Below are positions 43,221 through 50,274 of a stretch of DNA of 64,000 bases, piece after piece. Below the pieces are notes generated by a model, which was given only the letters and a program-made list of their open reading frames with translations, did not search any database and was not told the origin of the DNA. A program made the translations under genes and the position numbers. Position 1 is the stretch's first letter. Every line of letters starts with the position of its first letter. Source of the stretch: Litorimonas taeanensis (GTDB taxonomy: Bacteria; Pseudomonadota; Alphaproteobacteria; Caulobacterales; Maricaulaceae); NCBI RefSeq assembly GCF_003634015.1, contig NZ_RBII01000002.1, forward strand, positions 124,001 to 188,000, given 5' to 3'.

Positions 43221-44177
43221 ATGGTAGACAAACAAGACAGAAGCGCAATTTTACGCAGCCGGCTACGAACGCTTATGCGACTAAAAGGCATCTCTGGCCG
43301 CAAGTTATCAGCACACACCGACCTTTCAGAAAGCTATGTTAAGCGCATTTTATCTGGCCACATCCTTATACCCAGCGCAGATATCCTCGCGAGAATAGAG
43401 CGCTCACTTGGTGTTCCGCTTGGCTATCTAACCGCGGCAAAAGAAAATATTTACGACGAGAATTACCTGGAACGATGTATCGACGCGGAAAAATATCGTG
43501 AAATAGCCAAGAATACCTCTGATAAAGATCAGAAAGCGCGGCTGTTACATGACGCGGACCTTCTGGATGAGGCATTTTACGACGGATCGTTTGAATGGCT
43601 TGCTGCATACGCGCCGCGCGGAACGGTTCAAAACTATATAAAACGCATGCGTTCACGTGAGCTCTTTTCGCCTTACGACACGCATGATTATACATATAAC
43701 ACGCACAGCCCACATGAAGCCTTAGAGATGGCCAGCGCGGACGAAGAATTTGACTCTGCACCTTACATGGCTGCGCCGACCCCACAACCAAACCAAATCC
43801 CGATCATGGGCTATGTCGGGGCAGGCGCCGAGATTCACCCCATCAATGATTATGCCAAGGGGGATTATGAAGACTCAATTATTGCCCCCTTTAATGTCCC
43901 AGAAAACGCCGCAGCCCTCCTCATTAAAGGCGATTCAATGTACCCCGAAATGGATGATGGCGATATTTTGGTTTACAGTCCTCATGCCCCGTTTGAGCTG
44001 GAAAATTGCTTGGGCCGTCGCTGCGTCATTCATACCGCGGACGGACAAATACTTGTAAAACGGCTAAAACGCGGCAGCCGCAAAGGCCTGTTTAATTTAC
44101 ACAGCGCGAATGCCCCCTTAATGGAAAACATAGAAATTACATGGGCCGGCCGCGTTCACGGCACAATTTATCGCTAA
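43221..44177 (+). CDS. CI-type repressor with S24 (LexA-like) autoprotease
   Basis: This is a 318-residue protein. The HTH spans about residues 20-48 (GRKLSAHTDLSESYVKRILS) and is followed by a second helical part. The C-terminal S24 peptidase has IPIMGYVGAGAEI with a probable Ala201-Gly202 cleavage site, GDSMYPEMDDGDILVY (nucleophile Ser239) and ADGQILVKRLKRG (general-base Lys280). Self-cleavage stimulated by RecA during SOS would relieve repression. It should bind the three-site operators on both sides of the switch. The likely -10 is so close to the ATG that this mRNA too may be leaderless. Confidence 0.9.
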   Translation: MVDKQDRSAILRSRLRTLMRLKGISGRKLSAHTDLSESYVKRILSGHILIPSADILARIERSLGVPLGYLTAAKENIYDENYLERCIDAEKYREIAKNTSDKDQKARLLHDADLLDEAFYDGSFEWLAAYAPRGTVQNYIKRMRSRELFSPYDTHDYTYNTHSPHEALEMASADEEFDSAPYMAAPTPQPNQIPIMGYVGAGAEIHPINDYAKGDYEDSIIAPFNVPENAAALLIKGDSMYPEMDDGDILVYSPHAPFELENCLGRRCVIHTADGQILVKRLKRGSRKGLFNLHSANAPLMENIEITWAGRVHGTIYR

Positions 44178-44554
44178 TCGAGATTAATGCGCCGGTAACA
44201 TCGGCTCGCGAATTTTTCTTGGCAGGTCCGCTCAACGATTACGACGATGCGCTCGCCGGTCAAAAGCTTAAGCGGGCAATGATAAATATTCGGGGTCTTT
44301 TTTTCCCCGCCAAGCATCGCTTCAGATATTTCATAACCCGCCTCCTTATTCACCAAATTCGCGCCCATGACGCAGGTCTCAATAACGTCGGCATCACTAT
44401 AATCTGAAACTTTACTTCCCCCCACCCCTGTCATGGACTCCAAGACACTCGACCCAATCAGGAATGCAATAACAATCAAGATGACAACGACGAAAGTAAC
44501 CCCGCAGCCACTCTTATTACGTCTTTCCACGTAAACAATTTTTTCTTCAGCCAT
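44174..44554 (-). CDS. Small single-span membrane protein convergent with CI
   Basis: This is a 126-residue protein. Residues about 18-36 (GVTFVVVILIVIAFLIGSSV) form a transmembrane helix after a short charged N-terminus. The C-terminal domain has three Cys (CVMGANLVNKEAGYE, YHCPLKLL, ERTCQEKFASRC), compatible with a periplasmic disulfide domain. A good Shine-Dalgarno (AGAGGAG) precedes ATG 44554. It overlaps the CI stop on the other strand and starts beside the right operator cluster. Such genes next to CI are often expressed in lysogens, for example for superinfection exclusion. Function not established. Confidence 0.65.
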   Translation of the reverse strand: MAEEKIVYVERRNKSGCGVTFVVVILIVIAFLIGSSVLESMTGVGGSKVSDYSDADVIETCVMGANLVNKEAGYEISEAMLGGEKKTPNIYHCPLKLLTGERIVVIVERTCQEKFASRCYRRINLD

Positions 44555-44608
44555 AACTCCTCTTACACGTTTAATCTGTAATCGGAAAGGACTACATACT
44601 GAAAGAGA

Positions 44609-44681
44609 AGGTATAATAATTCCCGTTTTTAGAAATTATTCCCATAATTGAATTGACACGGGAATTATAATTCCCTATTTG
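44609..44681 (+). promoter_or_regulatory. Right operator cluster and early right promoter
   Basis: The promoter TTGACA (44653-44658), 17 bp, TATTTG (44676-44681) has the perfect palindrome GGGAATTATAATTCCC (44660-44675) filling its spacer. Two weaker copies of the same 16-bp site stand upstream at 44609-44624 (13 of 16) and 44628-44643 (11 of 16), centres 19 bp apart. The layout mirrors the left cluster, so CI should shut both early operons. The upstream sites may also affect the minus-strand membrane gene. Confidence 0.85.
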
Positions 44682-44706
44682 TCGCTCCAAATTACGGAGC
44701 TGACTC

Positions 44707-44997
44707 ATGCAAACCCCTGACACACCGCGATCACATTCACTGGCACCGACGCCGCCTATTCGCCTCGGCTTACCAGACTATAGCGCACCACGCTTCACAG
44801 CCCGCGAAACAGCTTCAGCAGAAGACTTAATCGCGGCGGCTAATCGGCTGACCTCTCTCATCGAAAGCGCACTCCTTGAAAACCGACTCTGGAATAAAAC
44901 CCAATTGCGGGACTGTATTCGCGACATCGGCCTAAAAACCACAATCCTTTGCCGCCATCAAACACACCCTGTCAGAACAAATGGTGAGTGTCCCTAA
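44707..44997 (+). CDS. Hypothetical first protein of early right operon
   Basis: This 96-residue protein has a Pro/Ser-rich N-terminus (first 35 residues) and a helical remainder (ASAEDLIAAANRLTSLIESA, NKTQLRDCIRDIGLKTTIL). A Shine-Dalgarno ACGGAG precedes ATG 44707, which lies about 20 bases after the probable transcription start. Its stop overlaps the next start as TAATG. No family is recognised. Confidence 0.6.
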   Translation: MQTPDTPRSHSLAPTPPIRLGLPDYSAPRFTARETASAEDLIAAANRLTSLIESALLENRLWNKTQLRDCIRDIGLKTTILCRHQTHPVRTNGECP

Positions 44998-45584
44998 TGT
45001 CCCGCCCTATTAACGCTTATCCTCTTCAATGGCCGCAGGGTCATCCGCGCCAAGGCCCGCGCAAGGCGACGTCTCAATTCAGAACGCAGCTAAAAGGCGC
45101 GCTGAATAACGTAAAAGACAGCCTGCAGAAATTTGGCAATGACAGCGGCAAAGCGGTCACAAACTTAGTGATAAGTTCTGACGTCACGCTCGGCGTTGAT
45201 AACCCGCCTGATAGCGGCGTTGCCGTTTATTTTGATTGGGCGGGGGAACCGCGCGTAATTCCTGTCGACCGCTACAGCAAAGTGCAAGACAACCTCCAAG
45301 CTATTCACCACATTATCGAGGCCCGCCGGACCGAGCTCCGCCACGGCGGCCTGCACATTGTGAAAACCAGTTTTGCAGGCTTTAAAGCGCTGCCCCCTCC
45401 TGCTGATTATGAAGATTGGCAAACCATTCTAAAGCTTGGGCAGGACGCTACCCGCGCAGAGATCTTCAGCGCCTATAAAAACTTGGCTAAAATACATCAC
45501 CCCGACAAAGGGGGAAACGAAGCCGAGATGCAAAAAATAACAGCGGCCCGCGATACGGCCCTTGCTCAATTGGGGCAAGACTAA
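44997..45584 (+). CDS. J-domain (DnaJ-like) protein
   Basis: This protein is about 195 residues. The last 65 residues form a J-domain: LKLGQDATRAEIFSAYKNLA, then KIHHPDKGGNEAEMQKITAA with the HPD motif that stimulates DnaK ATPase. The N-terminal 130 residues are specific (PDSGVAVYFDWAGEPRVIPV). Phage J-proteins can recruit host DnaK to replication complexes, as lambda P uses DnaJ/DnaK; that role is inference. ATG 44997 overlaps the previous stop as TAATG. Confidence 0.8.
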   Translation: MSRPINAYPLQWPQGHPRQGPRKATSQFRTQLKGALNNVKDSLQKFGNDSGKAVTNLVISSDVTLGVDNPPDSGVAVYFDWAGEPRVIPVDRYSKVQDNLQAIHHIIEARRTELRHGGLHIVKTSFAGFKALPPPADYEDWQTILKLGQDATRAEIFSAYKNLAKIHHPDKGGNEAEMQKITAARDTALAQLGQD

Positions 45585-45709
45585 TGTACGCCCCATTCCC
45601 ATTCCCTGCGCGCCCCGATGTAAAAAGCGCAGGGGTAAAGCCAGAGGGGCCGGCCATCAGCTCTCCGCGCCCCTCTGGTAATCCTATCCGCATCGGAGGC
45701 CCGTTATGA
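45584..45709 (+). CDS. 41-residue proline-rich microprotein
   Basis: ATG 45584 overlaps the J-protein stop (TAATG), and its TGA overlaps the next ATG (ATGA), so the 42-codon frame fills the gap exactly. The sequence is Pro/Gly-rich (start MYAPFPFPARPDVKSAG, end NPIRIGGPL) and probably disordered. Packing argues that it is translated; function unknown. Confidence 0.5.
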   Translation: MYAPFPFPARPDVKSAGVKPEGPAISSPRPSGNPIRIGGPL

Positions 45710-46455
45710 GCCCGCCGAAACGACCGCGCGTCACGCCAAAAATAACATTATCAGATGGCTCTATATTTGAATTACTGCCCGATGAGAGCGTGTCCGAGGC
45801 ATTGGCCCGCGCCGAAGACTTACGCGCGCAAGGCCTGAGCCCCGCCAATGTCAAGGCCGCCGATGTCGCGGGGCAACCGAAAACCACGTCGCTGTCCTAT
45901 GACGATGATGAACATGCCAAAATTGCCGAGGCCTTTGACCGCGAGAAAGCCGGCGAAGCCTCCGAGTCAGACAAAATTCTGCTGGATGTTGCACGCGGCA
46001 AAGGCGGAACAGACGGCGCAACAATTAAATCCAAATTTGTCGCGGCGGCGCTCTGCAATTTTATCGGCCGCGTTGAAAATATAAACGCCGAAATCAAAGA
46101 TCGGCAATGGGACCGAAAAGAAATCTACACCGAGGTTAAAATTTTCGGCTTTGATGTACCCACCGTCAAACGGGTTGTCCGCCTGCGCCAAATTGAACGT
46201 GCCTTGCGCGAAGAACAAGCCGCCTTAGATCAAATCTATCTAGAGGCCACCGAAGGTGAGGACGGCTCTGACATTCCTCTGCCATCACTGCCCGAAGCCA
46301 AAAAAGCCCGGCGAAAATCACAAGCGCGGCTGAAAAAAGACAAGGCCCGAGACGCCATGGAGGCCGATGCCCGCGCCGCACGCGAAGCCGTAGCAGCCCG
46401 TGTCGAAGCGGTCTCAAAATCTGGGTTAGGCAGCCATAAAGGGGGTGCCCGATGA
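45706..46455 (+). CDS. GapR-domain (DUF2312-like) protein
   Basis: This is a 249-residue protein. Residues about 110-182 (FVAAALCNFIGRVENINAEI, YTEVKIFGFDVPTVKRVVRL, then RQIERALREEQAALDQIY) follow the GapR/DUF2312 pattern: coiled-coil helix, charged K/E segment, GFDV, VRLR and a final helix. GapR is the alphaproteobacterial nucleoid protein that clamps overtwisted DNA and aids type II topoisomerases. The N-terminal region is extra, and the C-terminal 60 residues are a highly basic Ala/Lys/Arg helix. A role on replicating phage DNA is inferred. Confidence 0.75.
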   Translation: MSPPKRPRVTPKITLSDGSIFELLPDESVSEALARAEDLRAQGLSPANVKAADVAGQPKTTSLSYDDDEHAKIAEAFDREKAGEASESDKILLDVARGKGGTDGATIKSKFVAAALCNFIGRVENINAEIKDRQWDRKEIYTEVKIFGFDVPTVKRVVRLRQIERALREEQAALDQIYLEATEGEDGSDIPLPSLPEAKKARRKSQARLKKDKARDAMEADARAAREAVAARVEAVSKSGLGSHKGGAR

Positions 46456-46802
46456 GCCCTGTTATCGATAAAGTTATCGACAAAGCGCCCCCCGACCAGA
46501 CAACAAAACCACGGGATCCGCGAAACTATGCCCGCGCGCCCTTGCTCCTGGGCAAAAACGGAACGCGCCGTTTTTTGGTTGATGTCATGGTCTATGATGT
46601 CCCGCATCATGACCGGGTCAAACAATGCGGTTTCAGCACTGGGTTTTGGCCGCAGCGTGCACAAGCCAAACGACTCGCCGATCACTGGAAAGACCTCTTG
46701 GAACGCCCAGATTATGGCACAGAAAAATGGTGCGCCGATAAAGCAGCCCTCTTGGCCATAACCCTAAAATCCCGCGACGCCCATTTTAAGGCAGGTGTGT
46801 AA
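46452..46802 (+). CDS. Hypothetical early protein
   Basis: This 116-residue protein overlaps the GapR-like gene as ATGA. After a disordered Asp/Lys/Pro-rich start it contains LLLGKNGTRRFLVDVMVYDV and FWPQRAQAKRLADHWKDLLE, a small alpha/beta fold with Trp/Arg residues. No family is recognised. It is in the early right operon between nucleoid-type and SSB genes, so a DNA-metabolism role is possible. Confidence 0.55.
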   Translation: MSPVIDKVIDKAPPDQTTKPRDPRNYARAPLLLGKNGTRRFLVDVMVYDVPHHDRVKQCGFSTGFWPQRAQAKRLADHWKDLLERPDYGTEKWCADKAALLAITLKSRDAHFKAGV

Positions 46803-47092
46803 TGGTTGATTTTACCAATTTCGAAAACTGGCTGACCGATACAAAACGCCTAAGAGATCACCTCTCAATCCGATTGAGAATGTTCCTATCGAACCGCACA
46901 GAAACCAAGCCTGAAACCGTTGTGCCAGGGGTCTTATTAACCGCTTACAACTTTCACCGCAGCCATTGCAGCGCGCGCGGCGTAACCGTCGAAGCCGACA
47001 TTATCCGCAGCTGGGAATCCCACTGCAACCTTATTCCCAAAGTCGCAGCAGAAGCCACCAAACATCAGAAAGGCCCTAACCATGGCAGCTAG
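46802..47092 (+). CDS. Hypothetical early protein
   Basis: This 96-residue helical protein begins VDFTNFENWLTDTKRLRDHL and includes VVPGVLLTAYNFHRSHCSAR. It overlaps the previous stop by one base and the SSB start by 11. No family is recognised. Confidence 0.5.
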   Translation: MVDFTNFENWLTDTKRLRDHLSIRLRMFLSNRTETKPETVVPGVLLTAYNFHRSHCSARGVTVEADIIRSWESHCNLIPKVAAEATKHQKGPNHGS

Positions 47093-47528
47093 CGTGAATA
47101 AAGTTATCCTTATCGGCCATGTCGGTAAGGACCCTGAAATCAGAAGCTTTTCCAATGGCGGGAAAGTCGCCAATTTTTCGATTGCGACCTCTGAACATTG
47201 GAAAAACAAACAAGGCGAGCGCCAAGAAAAAACCGAATGGCACAATATTGCCGTCTTCAATGACGGGCTGGTCGGTGTGGTCGAACGCTATATCAAAAAA
47301 GGGGCCAAGCTTTACATCGAGGGCAAACTGCAGACCCGAAAATGGACGGATCGCGACGGGAATGACAAATATACAACTGAAGTCGTACTGCAGGGTTACA
47401 GCGGCATTATTAAGATGCTGGACAGCCGAAGCGGCAATGACGGCTCATCCCGCCAAGCCTCGCGCACACAATCCGCCGATACCAAGGCTGAAACCGATTT
47501 CGACCTTGATGACGACATCCCATTTTAG
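47082..47528 (+). CDS. ssb: Single-stranded DNA-binding protein
   Basis: This 148-residue protein has an OB-fold (residues about 1-110): VNKVILIGHVGKDPEIRSF, VANFSIATSEHWKNKQGERQ, TEWHNIAVFNDGLVGVVERY, KLYIEGKLQTRKWTDRDGND. A short flexible linker ends in the acidic tip DLDDDIPF that recruits partner proteins. It is a bacterial-type SSB carried by the phage to coat replicating or recombining DNA, and lies in the early right operon. Confidence 0.95.
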   Translation: MAASVNKVILIGHVGKDPEIRSFSNGGKVANFSIATSEHWKNKQGERQEKTEWHNIAVFNDGLVGVVERYIKKGAKLYIEGKLQTRKWTDRDGNDKYTTEVVLQGYSGIIKMLDSRSGNDGSSRQASRTQSADTKAETDFDLDDDIPF

Positions 47529-47550
47529 AGAACACCAATAAAGGAACACC

Positions 47551-47838
47551 ATGCCCAAAAAAAACACTCTAGCAGATCTCAACGATCATCTGTTCATGCA
47601 AATTGAAAAGCTTAATGACGATGAGCTTACGGGCGAAGCACTGGAAGCTGAAATTGATCGCGCGGAAGCCATGACGAACATAGGCAGCCAAATAACAAAC
47701 GGGATGAAGCTCCAACTTGAGGCCGCGAAGATCATTGCGTCTCACGGAGATAAATTTAGACATGACTTAACGGGCTTGACGAAATCTGAAGACACAGCAC
47801 CCCGCTTGTCTGAAAACACGCGCCCAAAAGCTGACTAA
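47551..47838 (+). CDS. Small helical phage protein
   Basis: This 95-residue protein of two long helices contains LADLNDHLFMQIEKLNDDEL and GEALEAEIDRAEAMTNIGSQ. The pattern is familiar from small uncharacterised proteins of temperate phages, but I cannot assign a function. It follows SSB by 22 bases with its own Shine-Dalgarno, and its stop overlaps the HNH gene start. Confidence 0.6.
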   Translation: MPKKNTLADLNDHLFMQIEKLNDDELTGEALEAEIDRAEAMTNIGSQITNGMKLQLEAAKIIASHGDKFRHDLTGLTKSEDTAPRLSENTRPKAD

Positions 47839-49115
47839 TGAAACCCCGTCGGATTTTATATAGTGCTGCGGAACGCGAATGGATTAAATCCAATTCGCGT
47901 CGCCCCCGTAAAGATATGCATGCCGATTTTGTCCAAAAATTCGGGAGAGAGGACGTATCTATTCATAATATAAAATCGCTTTGCACGCGAGAAGGATGGG
48001 TAACCAGAACTCCACGACCCAAAATTGTTCTGACGCCGGCCGAACTCAATTGGATCAAAACACACCGAAAGAATCCTCGCGCCCAGACATTGAAATCCTT
48101 ACATGCGAAATTTGGCAGAACTGATATTGATGTAAAGAATTTGCAATCTATCTATACACGAAAGGGTTGGTTGCGCCGACAAAACGCACATAGAGGCTGG
48201 ATATCTTACAGTGAAGAAGAACTGGCATGGATTAAAAGTCATGCCTCTATGCCCCGAAACGCAATTTTCGAATTATTCGTAGAGACCTTTAAAAGAACAG
48301 ATGTTCGTCAGGACGACATAAAATCTCTATGCACGAGACGTAAATGGAGAGCAGCCAGTGACGGTCGCTTTAAAAAAGGGACCATCCCGCCCAATAAAGG
48401 CAAAAAGAAAGTCACACTGCACCCTAATACCCTTCGGGCTCAGTTCAAAGCCGGGCACCAACCTGCGAATTCCAAGCCCTTAGGGTATGAACGCATATGT
48501 TCTAAAAACGGCTACATCTTAATAAAGGTTGCGCAAACTAACCCTTATACGGGTGCCCCAACCCGCATTATGCCTAAGCACAGATATTTATGGGAACAAG
48601 AAAACGGCCCTATCCCTGCTGGCTGTGTTTTACGCTGCCTAGATAATAATAAATTAAACACCGACCCAAACAATTGGATATGCATTTCCTTAAGTTTAAA
48701 TGCTCGATTGAATATTGCTGGATATAATGAAGCGCCTGCATCACTGCGACCTAGCATTCTGACAACCCAAATGCTCAAGGATAAAGTCGGAGAACATCGG
48801 CCTAGCCCTATGCAAATCATAGCCGCTAAAGAAGGTTTTAAAAGACCCAGTCGCCGCGCAAAACCCGCCGATAACTTACGGGATCTTATCGAAGAAACAG
48901 TCTTTGATTTTAATCCAAGCCACTATGCTCAGAAAATAGACCAAGCCATTGCGGCCGCCTGGCACGGCGGTGCCAATCTCTCAGATTGGGCTGTCCCCCT
49001 ACCTTTTCTAAAAAATGACGAGACGCCCACGACTATTCACATTGACTGGAGACGCCTTCGCAGACGGCCGGACCTCCGAAACCGTTTGAAACAATTAATA
49101 GAGGCCACCTTATGA
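47838..49115 (+). CDS. HNH-type endonuclease-like protein with three SANT-like repeats
   Basis: This is a 425-residue protein. Residues about 7-160 are three tandem repeats of about 50 residues, each with E-x2-WIK...F...D...(I/L)KSLCTR...W, probably DNA-binding HTH modules. A Lys/Pro-rich linker (FKKGTIPPNKGKKK) leads to an HNH-like core (about 240-285): HRYLWEQENGPIPAGCVLRC then LDNNKLNTDPNNWICI. The usual second His (DH-x-D) is Cys here, as in an HNH subfamily with CLD-x-N/D. The C-terminal region is specific. It could process phage DNA or be a domesticated homing-type enzyme. Confidence 0.7.
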   Translation: MKPRRILYSAAEREWIKSNSRRPRKDMHADFVQKFGREDVSIHNIKSLCTREGWVTRTPRPKIVLTPAELNWIKTHRKNPRAQTLKSLHAKFGRTDIDVKNLQSIYTRKGWLRRQNAHRGWISYSEEELAWIKSHASMPRNAIFELFVETFKRTDVRQDDIKSLCTRRKWRAASDGRFKKGTIPPNKGKKKVTLHPNTLRAQFKAGHQPANSKPLGYERICSKNGYILIKVAQTNPYTGAPTRIMPKHRYLWEQENGPIPAGCVLRCLDNNKLNTDPNNWICISLSLNARLNIAGYNEAPASLRPSILTTQMLKDKVGEHRPSPMQIIAAKEGFKRPSRRAKPADNLRDLIEETVFDFNPSHYAQKIDQAIAAAWHGGANLSDWAVPLPFLKNDETPTTIHIDWRRLRRRPDLRNRLKQLIEATL

Positions 49116-49885
49116 CTAATGAAATTTATGTCACCGACATTGAAACAACAGGTACAGATCCTAAAACCGATGAAATCATAGAAATCGGTTCACAAAAGTG
49201 GATAAACCCGCAACCTTCATTCGGAGTAGAAGGCCCGGATGAACAAACGAGTTGGGTAAAATTTTCCGCGCTTGTAAGGCCCAATCAAAGCGTGCCAGCT
49301 GAAACATCAGCCATCCATCATCTCACCGATTGGCACCTAAGCGAAGCCCTTGACTTGAGCGATGTCTTAACTGACTTCACTTATAAAATGCACCCTCGCC
49401 CTATATTCGCCGCGCACAACTCAACATTCGAAGCCAGTTTTTTAGAGGCTAGCTTGGCTGAAAAAGGTGTCAAACCACGATGGATTTGCACTTACAAACT
49501 GGCTTTGCATCTTTTCCCAGATGCACCTAGCCACAGCAATTCTAGTTTATTTTACTTTCTAGGGGTGTTCAAAAACCTGCCTGAATTCTGGGAATCGTTT
49601 TTGCAGAAAAACAGGCTGCACCGCGCTTGGCCAGATGCCTATATTACCACTCAGCTTTTAAATATCTTCTTGAATTATGTTAGCATACCAGAAGCCCTGA
49701 GAATATCATCCGCCCCAGCCCTCTTGCCTAAAGTGAACTTCACAAAGGATCACAGAGGTAAAAAATGGGCCCAAATGGATGAAAGCTTTCTTACGTGGGT
49801 TTTGCACCCTGACCGCGATTTTGACGCCGACGTCATTCACACAGCCCAGTATTGGCTAGATAAGGCCAAACAAGAAGACGAATGA
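49112..49885 (+). CDS. DnaQ-like 3'-5' exonuclease
   Basis: This is a 257-residue protein. The DEDD exonuclease motifs are visible: VTDIETTGTDP (Asp9, Glu11), then PIFAAHNSTFEASFLEASL (motif II), and LHRAWPDAYITTQLLN (motif III, His and Asp). The C-terminal part is extra (KWAQMDESFLTWVLHPDRDF), resembling RNase T/exonuclease-X type proteins. The start overlaps the HNH gene stop by four bases. It probably trims DNA ends in replication or recombination. Confidence 0.85.
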   Translation: MTNEIYVTDIETTGTDPKTDEIIEIGSQKWINPQPSFGVEGPDEQTSWVKFSALVRPNQSVPAETSAIHHLTDWHLSEALDLSDVLTDFTYKMHPRPIFAAHNSTFEASFLEASLAEKGVKPRWICTYKLALHLFPDAPSHSNSSLFYFLGVFKNLPEFWESFLQKNRLHRAWPDAYITTQLLNIFLNYVSIPEALRISSAPALLPKVNFTKDHRGKKWAQMDESFLTWVLHPDRDFDADVIHTAQYWLDKAKQEDE

Positions 49886-50274
49886 CGCAACCCCGCGCCA
49901 TATCAGATCACGCCGTCGCGAAGGCTTACGGCCTCAATATCCGCCGGTTAAGGCCGTTTCTGGACAAGCATAACCTTGCCATTCGATTGGGCAATGGCCC
50001 GCGTAACGTCTTGATCAAAGACTTGCCACATCTAGAATCACTCCTTAAAGCCGAATCCCAATGCTTAAACTCGACCAACGACCTTCCGGAATTTGGCGGA
50101 TCCGTGGCACTCTCCACGGAGTCACCGTTGACAAGAGCGCTCGCACTCGCAGCCGAGCAGAGGCGGAACAAATCCGTAAAGCGTGGGAACGCGAAATCTT
50201 CGCCCAGATCTATGGCTTCAAAGACAACAGCAAAAATCACACCTTTGCCGATGCGGCAGAGGCATGGGTCCTAA
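49882..50274 (+). CDS. Putative excisionase-like HTH protein
   Basis: This is a 130-residue frame. The first 55 residues (ISDHAVAKAYGLNIRRLRPF, ending VLIKDLPHLESLL) look like a winged-helix excisionase, and the gene is just before integrase as for many Xis genes. The last 70 codons overlap the integrase N-terminus in another frame and read as low-complexity Ser/Arg sequence, so the true protein may end with that tail or be shorter by frameshift. The start overlaps the exonuclease as ATGA. Confidence 0.6.
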   Translation: MTQPRAISDHAVAKAYGLNIRRLRPFLDKHNLAIRLGNGPRNVLIKDLPHLESLLKAESQCLNSTNDLPEFGGSVALSTESPLTRALALAAEQRRNKSVKRGNAKSSPRSMASKTTAKITPLPMRQRHGS

